A stretch of DNA of 64,000 bases from Tubiluchus corallicola (lineage: Eukaryota > Priapulida > Priapulimorpha > Priapulimorphida > Tubiluchidae): assembly GCA_030141605.1 (NCBI GenBank), contig JAQGDQ010000236.1, positions 154,001 to 218,000 of the forward strand. Reading direction: 5' to 3'. This document shows positions 11,531-23,200 of the stretch, piece by piece. Each line of letters begins with the position of its first letter. Position 1 is the first letter of the stretch. The notes under the pieces were generated by a model. That model did not search any database. It worked only from the letters and a program-made list of their open reading frames with translations, and was not told the DNA's origin. Position numbers and translations under genes: made by a program.

Positions 11531-13540
11531 CAATGCTGGATCTGATACAAAACATTTTGTTTTTGCTGCTGACCAAACCATCCACACATACTCTGGCTGT
11601 TTTGTTTTGAGCCAGCTCCCTGCAGTATTGCATTTAAACTACAAAATAAATTGGTTTGTACAGATCTTCTGAGAGCCATAACCGCTTCAACTTTTCTTGT
11701 TCCGAGAATGAATACAGTTTATACTAGATAGAAAAAAACCTGGATACATCCTAGATTTTCTCTCACTGTAAACGGGATTACACTGGTTAGACACTCAAAT
11801 GGACCAGAAGTCACATTATTTGTTACAAAATGCAGTACACATCCAACATTTTGAGTCTTCAACAATATACCATACAGTATCCTGAGTTTTCACTTAAGAA
11901 TACTCAGTATTTTTCAGTAGAAAAGGCAGACGCAAAATAACCCATACTAATTGAATTGCCTCTTATGATACATTTATAATGTAGAGTCTTGTGTATACAT
12001 TGCTTACTCCTATAAGTTAGGACCATAACTATGTCACCAGCATGTATAGTACCAGGGATGTAAAAACTGTCGCCACACAACTGTTTCTTTTTGTTGTTAT
12101 TCACTGTGACTGTTACGTATATACCGTTTAGCCAAATGACATCTTGCCATAGTTCGTTTACCGGTACTTTGTCTGTTGATGCTTGTTTATTACTACTGTT
12201 TTAATGTAACCTTCAATCTGCAATGCTCATAGAAATTATTTTTTTGTGTTTATCTGAAAGCCTGTGTTCAATGTTAAAATTACGAGTGTGCATGATACAC
12301 TGACTCTTCCCAAACACTTCAAGTGTCATAACATTCTATCCAATAGTTACAGTAGTGAAGAAGTTATACTACAGCTTTTCAGAAAAAGCACAATCTGTGG
12401 TTTACTTTTTGATGCAGAATTTTAAGATTAGAATAGAGTACAAATATTTCAAGTAGGTAAGTTACATAGTGCAATTTGACTGCATGGAACTATTGAAGTA
12501 TAGAGCACTATTCATGTTTAATTACTCTTAAGTAAATTAATGACATCCGATTGTAACATTCCAAGCCCAGCTTTAGAGAAATATTTGCTGTTAATGCCTA
12601 GCTGTAGAATTATAAGCCCACTATTACAGCTAGAGATGACATCAGTCCATGTGTCTTGCACATGCTTGTGAAAACAATGATTCAATCAATGCGACATTGA
12701 TGGAGAAAAACAAAAACTCGACAAATTCCAAGTTCATAAAGTAAAAATTCAAGATCATAGCTGAACTAACTGATTTCGTGAGGCTATCCTTAATGTCATT
12801 ACTACCTTGTGTAGTTTACCTGTAGTTCTAACCTGATGCAACATCTACTTTTCACACAACATTATTGGGAAGCATGCATTATTGTTTACCTAGGTAGGTA
12901 TGGTTGCAACCATGCAACATTAAAGAACTAATAAAATTTGACTGTCAAAGAAAGAATTTTTGAATATAAGTCATTCTAAAATCAGCTTATTTTGTATTGC
13001 AAAGATTCAAACAGTGATGATGTTGAGTTGTGTTTAAAACTGAGTCCCACAACATTACTGTTGTGTTAAAGGCCAGCTGTAGTTAGATTTATTTCTATGT
13101 TCACATTTAACTACAATTAGTAATAATTAACAGCTACATGAAGTAATTCTGTGACAAGAATTAAAGCTTACAGATTAGCAAATTTAATGAGCAAGAATTG
13201 TATTTTGGTTATTGCACAATGTACACGCGTTAACAAATACGCATGGATACTAGTAAATATTGAAAGGGGCTGATAAAATCCCGGACGGATACATACATCA
13301 CAAACAAGCAGACTACCTGCAAGCACAATAATGCTTTTTAAATATCTGAAAATGTTCAATACATTTTACTCATGTTCTTAAAAATATGTGATTTGAGCGG
13401 AAATAAATTTTAATGTGTAAACAGCCACAAGAGCCACCATTTTTTCAATGAGCATTTGCTAAATACTTCCTCGAACTTGCTTAATAAAACATTTCTGATT
13501 GTGAGTCAAGAAAATCCTGTTGACCAGTGACTGACACAAT
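11531..13540. other. Convergent intergenic region between AK8 and RABEPK
   Basis: About 2 kb between two converging genes, expected to hold the RABEPK 3' UTR and the end of the AK8 transcript. A minus-strand AATAAA (TTTATT at 13088-13093) lies about 450 bp past the RABEPK stop and is one possible poly(A) signal. Open frames here are short and have no recognisable motif. I see no other gene. Confidence 0.5.
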
Positions 13541-16115
13541 TCACAATTTCATTATAAAGCAGTCATTAAATATTTCACCATTTGTGTCCATTCCACCAAG
13601 TATGAAGATCACATCGACAAAAACTGAAGTTTCATCAGCTGACATTGACGCATGTGGAGGATTGAATACATCTGTAGATTCTTCATTTGTGTTTGTCTCG
13701 GTGGGCAAGGCTGCAAATGAAAGAGCTATAACTATGTGAGCTCTTACTTTGTTCATTGGTATGCTGTACAGAGACTAACAAGTTCTGAAAGACTTTCAGA
13801 ATGCAAATAAAATTTAGATTTGTACAACAAGATCAATAACAGGGTGCCAACACATGTTGAATTATATTCCTGCTTCCGTTGTTAAAACTTAGTTACTTAA
13901 ATGACAATCATAAACGTGAACTTTTTTAAATAAAAATTACTATTGAAGTCATTGCAATCTGAAGTAATCAGGCTAAACTTGTAATAAGTATGTTAAACAT
14001 TATTTTATACAATGAAGCAGTACAGGTGGCTGTGGAGGCGATTCATGTAGTCTCCCTATGTCATGATCAAATTTCTAAGGTGTAGCATTTTCTATCAATA
14101 TGGTATTTACATTAAAATTAGCTCAGTATAGGGCACACAGCCATTGCCAACGTCAAGCAAATTACACAAACATATGTAATTAATTTATGTAAAGCAGTTT
14201 AAAACATAACTGAAAGTACCGAAAAAACTCACTTTTGGTACTAACATGACTTTCTTGTAAAGCCAGATCAAGTTTTTCCAATGAGGGAGTAACAGTACTT
14301 AGTTTTGAACTCTCAGCCATTGGAAGGGAACAGCTGGTCTCCATGGAATCCACACGTGAATCGCCCTGCCCATTAGAAGAGCGCACTTTTAAGTCACTAG
14401 ATAACTTCAGTTTGGCGACACACATGCCAAAATCTAGCCTAGGAGATGGCGGCGGCCCGTGTAGCTCCACCTTGCTCCAGGTTAATGTAACTGAAACAAA
14501 AAATTTGCATAACATAAAGAAACAAAATCAAAGACGAGGAAAGATGCTAAGACACCATGAACTTTGGGCCTCCAACTACGGCTCAAATGCCAATTAAACT
14601 GTGTGGCCATTGTAACTGGAGAACTTTCATTAGAACAGAATATGAATTAGAATATTGGTGACTTCTTATTCCACAAAAATTGCGTGAGAGACACACGCTA
14701 TACATGTACATTAAGAGCAAAACCACATATATAACAATTAGCCTATTGGCCAAATGATTGAAGAGGAGAGAACTGAAAAATTGCGTCCCAACCAGGAGCC
14801 GAGAACCTTCCACTTACAGGATGCATGCACTACTTTTCGAGCTACGGAGCCAGCTTAGCTGAGCTAGTTTGAAAATTCATCACAGAAGTACACAGTCACT
14901 CAGAGGCAAATATCTACTACTACTGATATAACACTCCATTTTGAATGCACACCCAACAGTAGAAATTGAGTATAGGCCTGAGCTTCTGCCCTTTTTCTGT
15001 GAGATATCCAAGACATAGTCTACATTAAGAGAAACGTCTTATAATAATTAGCCTAATGGCTTATTAAGTGAACAAGGAAGCACTGAAAAATTGTGGCCCA
15101 ACCAAGACTGGAACCCAGAACCTTTTGTGGAACATAAGTGCACGCAATAACATTTACGTGCTTGAATAATGAAATTTATCTTAAAACTTCTACGAATGCA
15201 AAAAAATTAAATTTCTACGATTTAACTTGCCAGTTGCATGGGAACTGGAACTGTCAAGAATTATATGTAGTTGAAATGCATTGTGAACAAACCTGTGTTT
15301 AAAACAAATAAGTCGTCTAAAGCACCAGTTTGATTCAACCCACCAAACACGTAGATTTTGCTGTCATACGCAATGGCTCCATGTCCAGCTCTGCCAGTGG
15401 GTCGGTTTTTCCCCTGACTGATCTTTTTCCATGCACTTGCCTGAAGATCTAGTACATGCAAATCATCATAGAATGTTGAATTACTCATCCCACCATGAAC
15501 ATACACTAAGTCATCTACGGCAACCATCACGTGTCCCTGCCTAGGCTTTGGACTACTGCCAACGACATCTGGAACTGTCCAAGTTCGACTGTTTGGATCA
15601 AACACATGAACTTTCTCATCGTGCACTGGTTCAGAACCGGCGTGCCCACCTCCAAAGACAACAAATGACCCATTTACAGAAGCTGCAGAGTGGCAAGTCC
15701 GAGCAGGAGGTGGTTCTCCCGTGACCTCAATAGTGCTCCACTGCTGCGTATGTGTATCAAACAATTGAATGTCATTAAAATTCCCTTCTAAATTTGCTCC
15801 AGCAAAAACACATACTTTTACCGGGTTGGTGTTTATAACAAAAGCTGCGTGTTCATACCTAGCCTTGAAGCCTTCAGATGAACAGCACTGCCACCTTAAG
15901 GACTCACAATCTAGCCGATGTACTAGGTTAAAGACACGAGATGGGTTTGCTCCACCTATAACGTACACAGAGTGACTAGAATCTTGTTCATTGGCCAGTA
16001 AAACACAAACGTGACCAACAATCATAGGCAGTTCCTTTCCTTTAGCATCAAGAACATACCATACTCCTTCAATAAGGTTTGACGCAGATGAGTCTATGAT
16101 TGGATGCAGTTCCAT
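13541..16115 (-). CDS. RABEPK: Rab9 effector protein with kelch motifs (complete, 3 coding exons)
   Basis: Exons in coding order: 16115-15293, 14490-14233, 13710-13541; 416 aa against about 372 in human. RABEPK is a kelch-repeat propeller that binds Rab9-GTP and acts in endosome-to-trans-Golgi transport. Kelch signatures run in order: VYVIGGANPSR, RYEHAAFV, VCVFAGANLEGNFND, PPARTCHSAASV, FVVFGGGHAGSEPVHD, PRQGHVMVAV, VYVHGGMSNSTFYDDL, GHGAIAYDSKIYVFGG. The last blade closes with DVIFILGGMDTNGEIFNDC just before the stop, as in the human protein. Exon 2 codes for a blade start (WSKVELHGPPPSPRLDFG) and then a Ser-rich low-complexity insert, which accounts for much of the extra length. ATG 16115 (MELHPIID) sits three bases after a splice acceptor, so an upstream exon, probably 5' UTR, is implied. 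Intron 1 carries two SINE copies. Confidence 0.95.
14690..14851 (-). mobile_element. tRNA-derived SINE copy 1
   Basis: On the minus strand the sequence begins GGCTCCGTAGCTCGAAAAGT and continues to an anticodon-like stretch and GGTTCTCGGCTCCTGGTTGG. This resembles a tRNA with box A (TAGCTCGAAAAGTAGTGC) and a degenerate box B. The tail, including CAATTTTTCAGTTCTC and onward, is shared with the copy at 15005-15145. It lies in RABEPK intron 1 in the same orientation as the gene. Confidence 0.6.
15005..15145 (-). mobile_element. tRNA-derived SINE copy 2 (truncated head)
   Basis: It shares a diverged tail and B-box region with copy 1. Common plus-strand segments are CTGAAAAATTG, CCCAACCA, AGAACCTT and AATTAGCCTA-TGGC. 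The tRNA-like 5' part is shorter and more decayed. It lies about 150 bp from copy 1 in the same intron and orientation. Confidence 0.5.
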
Positions 16116-16160
16116 CTTCTGTACGATAAAACAATTAAACAATGTGCAACAATCAACATT

Positions 16161-16427
16161 TTACATTACAGTACAAATTTTTGACTGCACTTTTAAGCCA
16201 AGTGCTTCCTCTTTATTCCACTTGGGTCTTATTACTACGGTGTCATTGCCACTGTGGCTGTATTCTCTAGCACTTCCCATTGTAAGATAATGAGACTGAC
16301 CTGGTGCCATGAGATTCAGCTGCTGCATTTCTTTCAACTCTGTATATATTACAATCGAAGTGTCGTCATAGCGATGAGAAATGTTTGCTTGGATGCTGGA
16401 ACTTTTTATACTTTTCTTCATCAACAC
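16161..16427 (-). other. Open frame of uncertain status upstream of RABEPK
   Basis: An 88-codon frame ends 45 bp before the RABEPK start, on the same strand. Its middle part (SIVIYTELKEMQQLNLMAPG...) has plausible protein composition, and a CAG|GTCAGT donor-like site occurs within it. Joining that donor to the RABEPK acceptor puts the two frames out of phase, so the region is more likely RABEPK 5' UTR or leader exon than coding. No family was recognised. Confidence 0.25.
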
Positions 16428-18676
16428 CAGCCATGAAATGGTAGTTCACGTGTAAAGTCGTGATGCAGACACACTAGTCGGCAATTCGGCACATGAACAG
16501 CAGCGAACCACAGCATTCTGAAAACAAGAGGCAACGTAATTTGATTCTGACGTGCTTGATTGTCAGTCACATACTGCAGCTAAAATTATACTTTTCAAAA
16601 GCTTCAGGTTATTTAACACAATTTGTTTAAGACAAAATGATTCATTTTGTTTTAATTTTTGGTTTAAAACATCACATTGTTCAATCTGAACTTAATAAAT
16701 GTAGAGGTTTAGTGCATCAGGGACAGAGTTGCACAATTACCTTTATCTACATTCATGGCATCTTTTACAATAATGCATCAACACTGTAGGGAAGAAATTA
16801 TTCTATTAAATATATTTATGCTGTACAAGAGGTTGTCAGTTAAATTTTTGCTTTACGAATGTACAATTGCTAATACTGTACTAACTGGTCAGAAAAGCGA
16901 AGCATTGGATTACTCGCTTACCACTTGTTTTTTCCTGCCCAACTGCTCGGATATGCCATTTGGAACACTATTTACCAATAGCATGGAACCCATTTTCCAG
17001 CAGAATTTGCCGTTGCCATAAAATCTTTTTTACAAAAATTTAGAATATGGAGCCACTCTATTATGATGTCAAAATATTAAAAACCAAGAAAATACGAAAA
17101 AGCCATCATGACAAAACTGACCTCTTTATAAAATTACTTTGCAAGTCAGCAACTCAAAAAAAACGTGTGCGTCTTTTACAATGCGACTATGCTGCAAAGT
17201 AAACTTCCCAATGTTATGAAACAGTCATCTTCTAAAAAACGTTCAGGTTGTCTTCAGAGGCCGATTAAAATAATTTCTTACACTTCACTAATACAGCTTT
17301 TTATTTGAAGTTTTCTTTACTGGCATTCTAGCTACTTGACGTCTACTTCGTTTTGTTCTTCTAGAGTTCTATTGCACTAGTTTTTTTGGAATGGTTTTAG
17401 TTCAATTAATAGTATTATTGTCACATTTTTGGTGTGATCTACATAGTTCTGTAGTGAGTCTGAATTTCTGAATTTTAACAGTTTATTGAACATTCTTGAT
17501 TCGTTTTTTTGTGATGTACTTATTACACATCCTGTATTTTTGTACTATATACTAAACTCTGCATAATTCTGTTCTGCGTAATTTGGAATATTGTTCATCA
17601 CAGACAGATCCGGAAGAACTGATTTTCTTTCTACACGTATGTATCATAATGCTTAAAGCAATTGCAAAACTTGGTATTTTTAATTCGGTATATCATTGAA
17701 TTTGGTACGTTTTGGGAGAACAATTTGTGTAAAAAACCCACTGTATTTGCTCTGCTTTTTCGGGGCACACAGAAATATTGTCAATACAATGAATGTGCGC
17801 TTTCCCGGCTGCCCTATGAGTGGGGGTTAAAACAATCGGAAAACTAATCAATAAATATTACAGCCTACTTATGCATGTGACACGCGTAAATTGCCTTATT
17901 TTCGAAAGTATATGCGTGCCGGTAATACGCTGATTCTCTGGCTACCTATTTAGTAAAATTTCAAAGCAGAAAATTACAAGTCAAATTTCGAAGGAAAAGT
18001 AGCAGATAATCATGTATGCCGACAATCACCTAAAGAAAAAATAAGAGATTGCCAGCTTTTTTCAATTTAATGAAACATTAACAGACATTTTAACAAAAAA
18101 TTGGTATACAATTATTCACTTAACAGGTGAGGCTGGGTGCCATGCTGGGTCAGTTAAATAGTGCCGGCAGATTAACTAATGTTAATAATGCTTGTTGTAG
18201 AAAAAATTATCCTATATGTTTTGTGGCGCTGTAGATAACAAAGAGCTAAAGTCAACAAAGGTATCAAAGGTAAGGTAAAGTAATCGAACATCAAAGTGTA
18301 ATTGTGCAAGTAAACTGTGTCCAATTACAATGAATGATATAATATAACACACCACTTCTCAAGATTTACAGCATGAACTAATGTAAATTTGCGTCTTATT
18401 TTTATTTACCACTTTACTCAAGGTCAAGTTGTCAAGCCGGGTGAATTCATGCATGTCCAAAGAGGCAGCTGCATATTTCTGTTATCAGCAGTTGGCTAAC
18501 TGCCAGCATTTAATGAGCAGTTATACTAATAATGCTTTACCTTTTGCAAGTCATTAGAGGTAGGTCAGCATCCGTGTTGTTAATGCAGCAAACAAATGTA
18601 ATATAACAGGTGCAGTAATATAAAAATATCATTTACTGCATAGTTAAAGTTGTACGATAGATGAATATTGTCAATA

Positions 18677-18762
18677 TTGGTGAACCTCGCCTTACCGCCA
18701 ATCCAGGTTTAAAGCCACATTCAGTGGTGTCCCAGACCTGGCATTATAACGAGGTTTGACTC
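18677..18762. mobile_element. Very short TA-flanked inverted-repeat element
   Basis: The left end has GAACCTCGCCTTACCGCC, and the reverse complement of the right end has TCAAACCTCGTTATAATGCC. TA lies at both edges (18675-18676 and 18763-18764). At 86 bp it could be the two fused ends of a pogo-like element. The inverted match is imperfect. Confidence 0.4.
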
Positions 18763-18789
18763 TAGTAATTGAGCAAGAAAAAGAGCATG

Positions 18790-19140
18790 AATATTTTGGT
18801 ATTTGGAAAAATAAGTGAGATTACGGAAAATTATGGAATGAAAAACAAGATAGAGCAACTTAAAAATAGTGAGAAATGAGTTTGGAAAACAGAAGTAAGA
18901 AAGCTATAAACCACGAAATATTACATGAGCAGAGACTGAATACAGAGAATGGCAAAATTGTGATTCCCTGATGGTGTGAAATACGAAAAACAACAGTATA
19001 ATAGTGAGTGTGAACTTACAGATAACGGAAATCAAGTTAAATATTATGGAGTTGAAATGCAATTTCAAAGGAAATAAGTGAGAAGATTTACTATGTCCTA
19101 AGTGCAGAAAACAAGAAGATAAAACAGAATTATACATTAT
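18790..19140 (+). mobile_element. Decayed 3' end of a LINE open reading frame
   Basis: One frame reads MELKCNFKGNK, a stop, then EDLLCPKCRKQEDKTELYI (about 19047-19140). It resembles the C-terminal CxxC segment after the reverse transcriptase in several animal LINE clades. Upstream sequence is consistent but full of stops. No catalytic motif remains. Confidence 0.4.
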
Positions 19141-20290
19141 GTTGTGAGAAGTCTGAGGCAGGAATAATAAATAAGTATAGTGTTAGCATAGAGACTATTA
19201 GTATTACGACCACTGAAATAAGTGCTCTTTTACAATTAGCAACAGCTTTAAAGATATCATGGAATAACAAAAAATAGATAGCAGTTAGATGAAACATAAT
19301 AAACGGGAAGGGTAATATTTGTATGCAGAACCGGGAATGACTATAATAATGAAGCTTGATTCAGTGGTTGAGTATTGATGCTCGTCGCAATAATCATACA
19401 AGCACACGGATGAGAGTCACAGCATTATTTGGCAACAGGTGCATGTAACAGTTTAGCAGCTCTTATAAATTGGACTTACTATATATCACATAAAGACTAA
19501 ACATTTTTGCTATGCTCGACAAGTCAATAAATCACAACCCAAACCAAGGAAAATACAGTTTAGTAGATTATTACATTCACAACACTCTATAGAAAAAAAT
19601 ATGGGCTAGTAAGTGATTTTACAACACTTACTTAGTCTAAGAAACACTCTAAGATCCAAACTCTTTTTAACTGACCTACTACACATCAAAATACTAGTTT
19701 TTTTAGTAATAAACAAAATAAATTAAACAAACTACTAATTGGTAGCTTGTGCAACACACAGCGCTCCATAAAAGCTAACAATTTGGAAGACAAGGAGGCT
19801 AAAAGGAGACTAACTAATATTTACAGTGTAACTATTGTATTATTTTACGAAGAAAAACGGTACGGCTACAGGCTGTATAATAGCATATCACCATTTTCAT
19901 AAAGTGAGAATGTACTTTTCAATGACGTGCTGCTGGCGGCCTAGGGTTACCATACGTACCGAGGACACGTCCTCTTTTTGGGCCTCTATCTACAGGGCGT
20001 ATAATATCTACAATACTGTGCACGTTTATACTATCATTACAGTAGACGCTAGTTTTGCTTACTGTATTTTCCAACAAAGTTATTCACCGGTTGAACGGAC
20101 AGAATTAGCATATTTGGTTGTAATTAACTAAAAAAAAACGAAAATTGAAGGTTCGCAAATTTACTGCAAAAATGCGTGGTGTTTTTTTTTGTTAGCTAAT
20201 CAAATGCAAATGTCGGCGTGTTAAACTGGAATTATTTTTACGTTTATAAATAATCAAGTGCTGAGTCTGAACAACGAAGACATTGTCAAA

Positions 20291-23200
20291 ATGGCGACAG
20301 AACTATGGAGACGGTGTGCTGAGTGGTTAATTTGTTGTGAAATATTACCTGCTGATCATAAAGTTACGTGGCCTGATGCAGAAGTATTTGACTTAGCACA
20401 AACCCTACGTGATGGTGTGCTTCTATGCCGTTTGGCCAACAAACTTGTGCCAGGTTGTATTGATTTGAAAGATGTTAGTAGCAGGCCTCAAATGTCTCAG
20501 GTTAGTTAGCCTATTTGTTCGCTCTGGTATTCCTTCAGTCTCTGGTACCGCTCGTCACTATAATGCATATCTTAATTAGAATGAGCAACTAGAAACTTGC
20601 ATTATTTTCTACAGTGTCAAAATTAAACCACTCGTGATTCAACTTCGACTTGCTTCTCTATTCCAAATTAATTTATTTTTTTAATTAGCGGTATTAAAGA
20701 AAGACAGGATGATTTTTCATATACTACCCGATTTTCAAGTACGGCAAAAAATATACATTTTAACACCAATAATACTACAAAAGCGTGTCTGATAATTAAA
20801 TAATAGATTAAAATCTTAATTAACGACAGGCAAACCCAAGTAGTGATGACATCACAAATTAACATAATTTTCAACATTAAAAATATTCCACGAGCATGTT
20901 GCGCATGTTTGCAAAAGCAAAAATTGAAGTACATTGCTATCGTAACAGACTCGGTGTGTTGTACTAAAACTTGGCAAGTTTTTAGATAAAAATTCAAATT
21001 TACTGCTGTACTCACGCATGAGTTGTCCAACTTATGCAGTTCGTCATAAATTAACACATCTGAAGTGAGAGGCACAGCACCTGTTTCTTGTGCAATGCTT
21101 TCCGAAATGCAGGCAGTAATTGCAGTAACTGGCAAATGGCGCAATGCATGCAACAGCGAAGAACTAATGATGTGAACCCGAAATTGTGTTTGTGTGATAA
21201 TAATTCTTTCATGTAAGGTATTCTTTAAAAAATAGCATGTTCTCTTTCAATAGTTTAAGGAATAGGTTGTTTCGAACTACAGTTTAACATTGGGTCTGGT
21301 TTTGCTTTAATATAATAAAAATAATATTTTGTTTAAGACAGTCATGGGTTAACACCTAAAATAATAAAACACTTATTTCAAATTAATCTTGTTTCTTTTT
21401 GCGGATTTTTCACGTTATTCTATGAAAAACTTGGAAATACTACATAATAGGGAGCAGGACTGGCTAATGCATTGTAATGTTGACAAGTGTGACATGTTTT
21501 TCTCATGCTCGTTCCATTGTTGTAAGTCATCAGTAAGTTCTAGGAGGTAAATCATTAAATTTGGCTTCGTCAGTTCAATATTTAAGATATATGTAAATGC
21601 AAAGTTCTGCATGTTGGTAAAAATAGTCCCAAATGTATTTACTGTATGGATGGGTATGAACTAAGTAATGTAACTCATGAAACAGACTTTGGTTTAAGTT
21701 ACAGAAAAGCTAACAATTTATTAAGCATGATTAAGAGAACTTTTACTTATATTACTGATGAATCGGTATTAACACTGTATAAGACCTATGTGAGGCATTA
21801 CTATTATTTCAGCTCCCCTAATTTTAGTCATGAGTGCTGTATTCATATCACCTGTAATTTGCCTGCATGAGCTATACTAAAGGGAGTGCATATTATATTA
21901 TTATCTGCAACTAGGTCGGTTTTTTTAAAATGTTGATCCTAAATTTATCTATCATCATTTGCAAAAATAATGATCAATGTGTATATGGTATGCAAGTGAA
22001 ATGTGCTGTTTATGTAAAGTAATCATTTTGAGGTTTTATAGTGGGATTAAACTGAAACAATTATTTCTGACTCTTCATTACAAATTATAGAAATTAGTGA
22101 AATTGGTAACACCATGAATTTATTCTCAACATTATAAAAAATAAGAAAAAAATGGCTCTTGTACTTTACGGGCAATGGCGAGCATTACAACACCTATTTT
22201 TGAGAAAGCACTTAATGTCCAACACTATTATCTATATAGGACAGTAGACATAGTACAGTAGGCAAATGTAACAGTCGAAACAACACGTTAATACCTTACA
22301 CAGTACAATAGACATAATCGGGCACTCATAGTGGTCAGTTAAAATTATAATATCTTAATGCATGAAGTCGCAAGCTTTGGGCCAGTTAATGCTGCATTGT
22401 TTCACATTATTATGGTAGCACATTACAAGTTTGCAAATTATATTCTACAATGCTTTAGTAAGACTTAAAATGGAGTTCACATGTTCACAGAGTAGCCACC
22501 AAAGTCATGAATATGTTAGGAATGTTTTGCAGAAACCTCAAAAAACATTGTACAAAACTGTACTTATAAGTCAAAGTTACGGCTCAAATTAGAATGTGCT
22601 TCTTCAGTATGACACCCATATGCGGACATTAACATTTTGTAACTTGAATGCAATGTAGATCGGCTAGACTTGTGCGTAATATATATCATAGAAATGTTAG
22701 CGTAACATCTACGTTAGACTCTCTGAAGTGGCTGAAGTTAGAATAGTGATGAGCACAACAACGTTTGTGTATGGTAAACCATATATTATTTGCCAGAGTT
22801 ACCAGGGAACGTTGTAATTTGTATTGTAGTACAAGCTTCAGTGTTATCAGTGCAACAAGTTATTTCCTAATCGGCATGTAATTCATGACTGTGAATAAAT
22901 GATAACTCCCAGATTTTATTCCCCACCTGTGATGCACAGGCTGCTAGACCTCATTTATGCCATAGTGATGGGCAGTACCAGAAATTTTAAGTAATCATGC
23001 TGACTGATGCTTACTGATTACCTTTTTAAGCAGTTGGAAAATGACTTGGGCTTACATTATAAATCAGATTTAGCAAGCTAAGGTAGGGAAGAAGGTAATG
23101 TATTAAAGAAGCATGGCAAATGCACTTGATCAGCACCATAGACTTCACATTTCCTGTTCAACGAATCCCATGGTGCATTGTGATGTTTCATGTTCATGAA

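Larger units (their letters stand above)
16428..20290. other. Divergent intergenic region between RABEPK and VAV
   Basis: About 3.9 kb, expected to contain both promoters. Apart from a mini inverted-repeat element (18677-18762) and a decayed LINE 3' end (18790-19140), I see no gene. Open frames are short and AT-rich. The VAV start codon has a good context (GTCAAAATGG). Confidence 0.5.

Noticed and set aside
19941-19986. CTAGGGTTACCATACGTACC and GGACACGTCCTC, similar to ends seen in some DNA transposons
   Set aside because: Only one end is visible, with no inverted partner or duplication.
20668-21015. Hydrophobic continuation of the 161-codon minus-strand frame
   Set aside because: It follows a strong GTGAGT donor and is AT-rich. 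It is read-through of intron, not a membrane protein.
22965-23100. TAGTGATGGGCAGTACC followed by AAGTAATCATG, reminiscent of some hAT ends
   Set aside because: No partner end or 8-bp duplication could be located.
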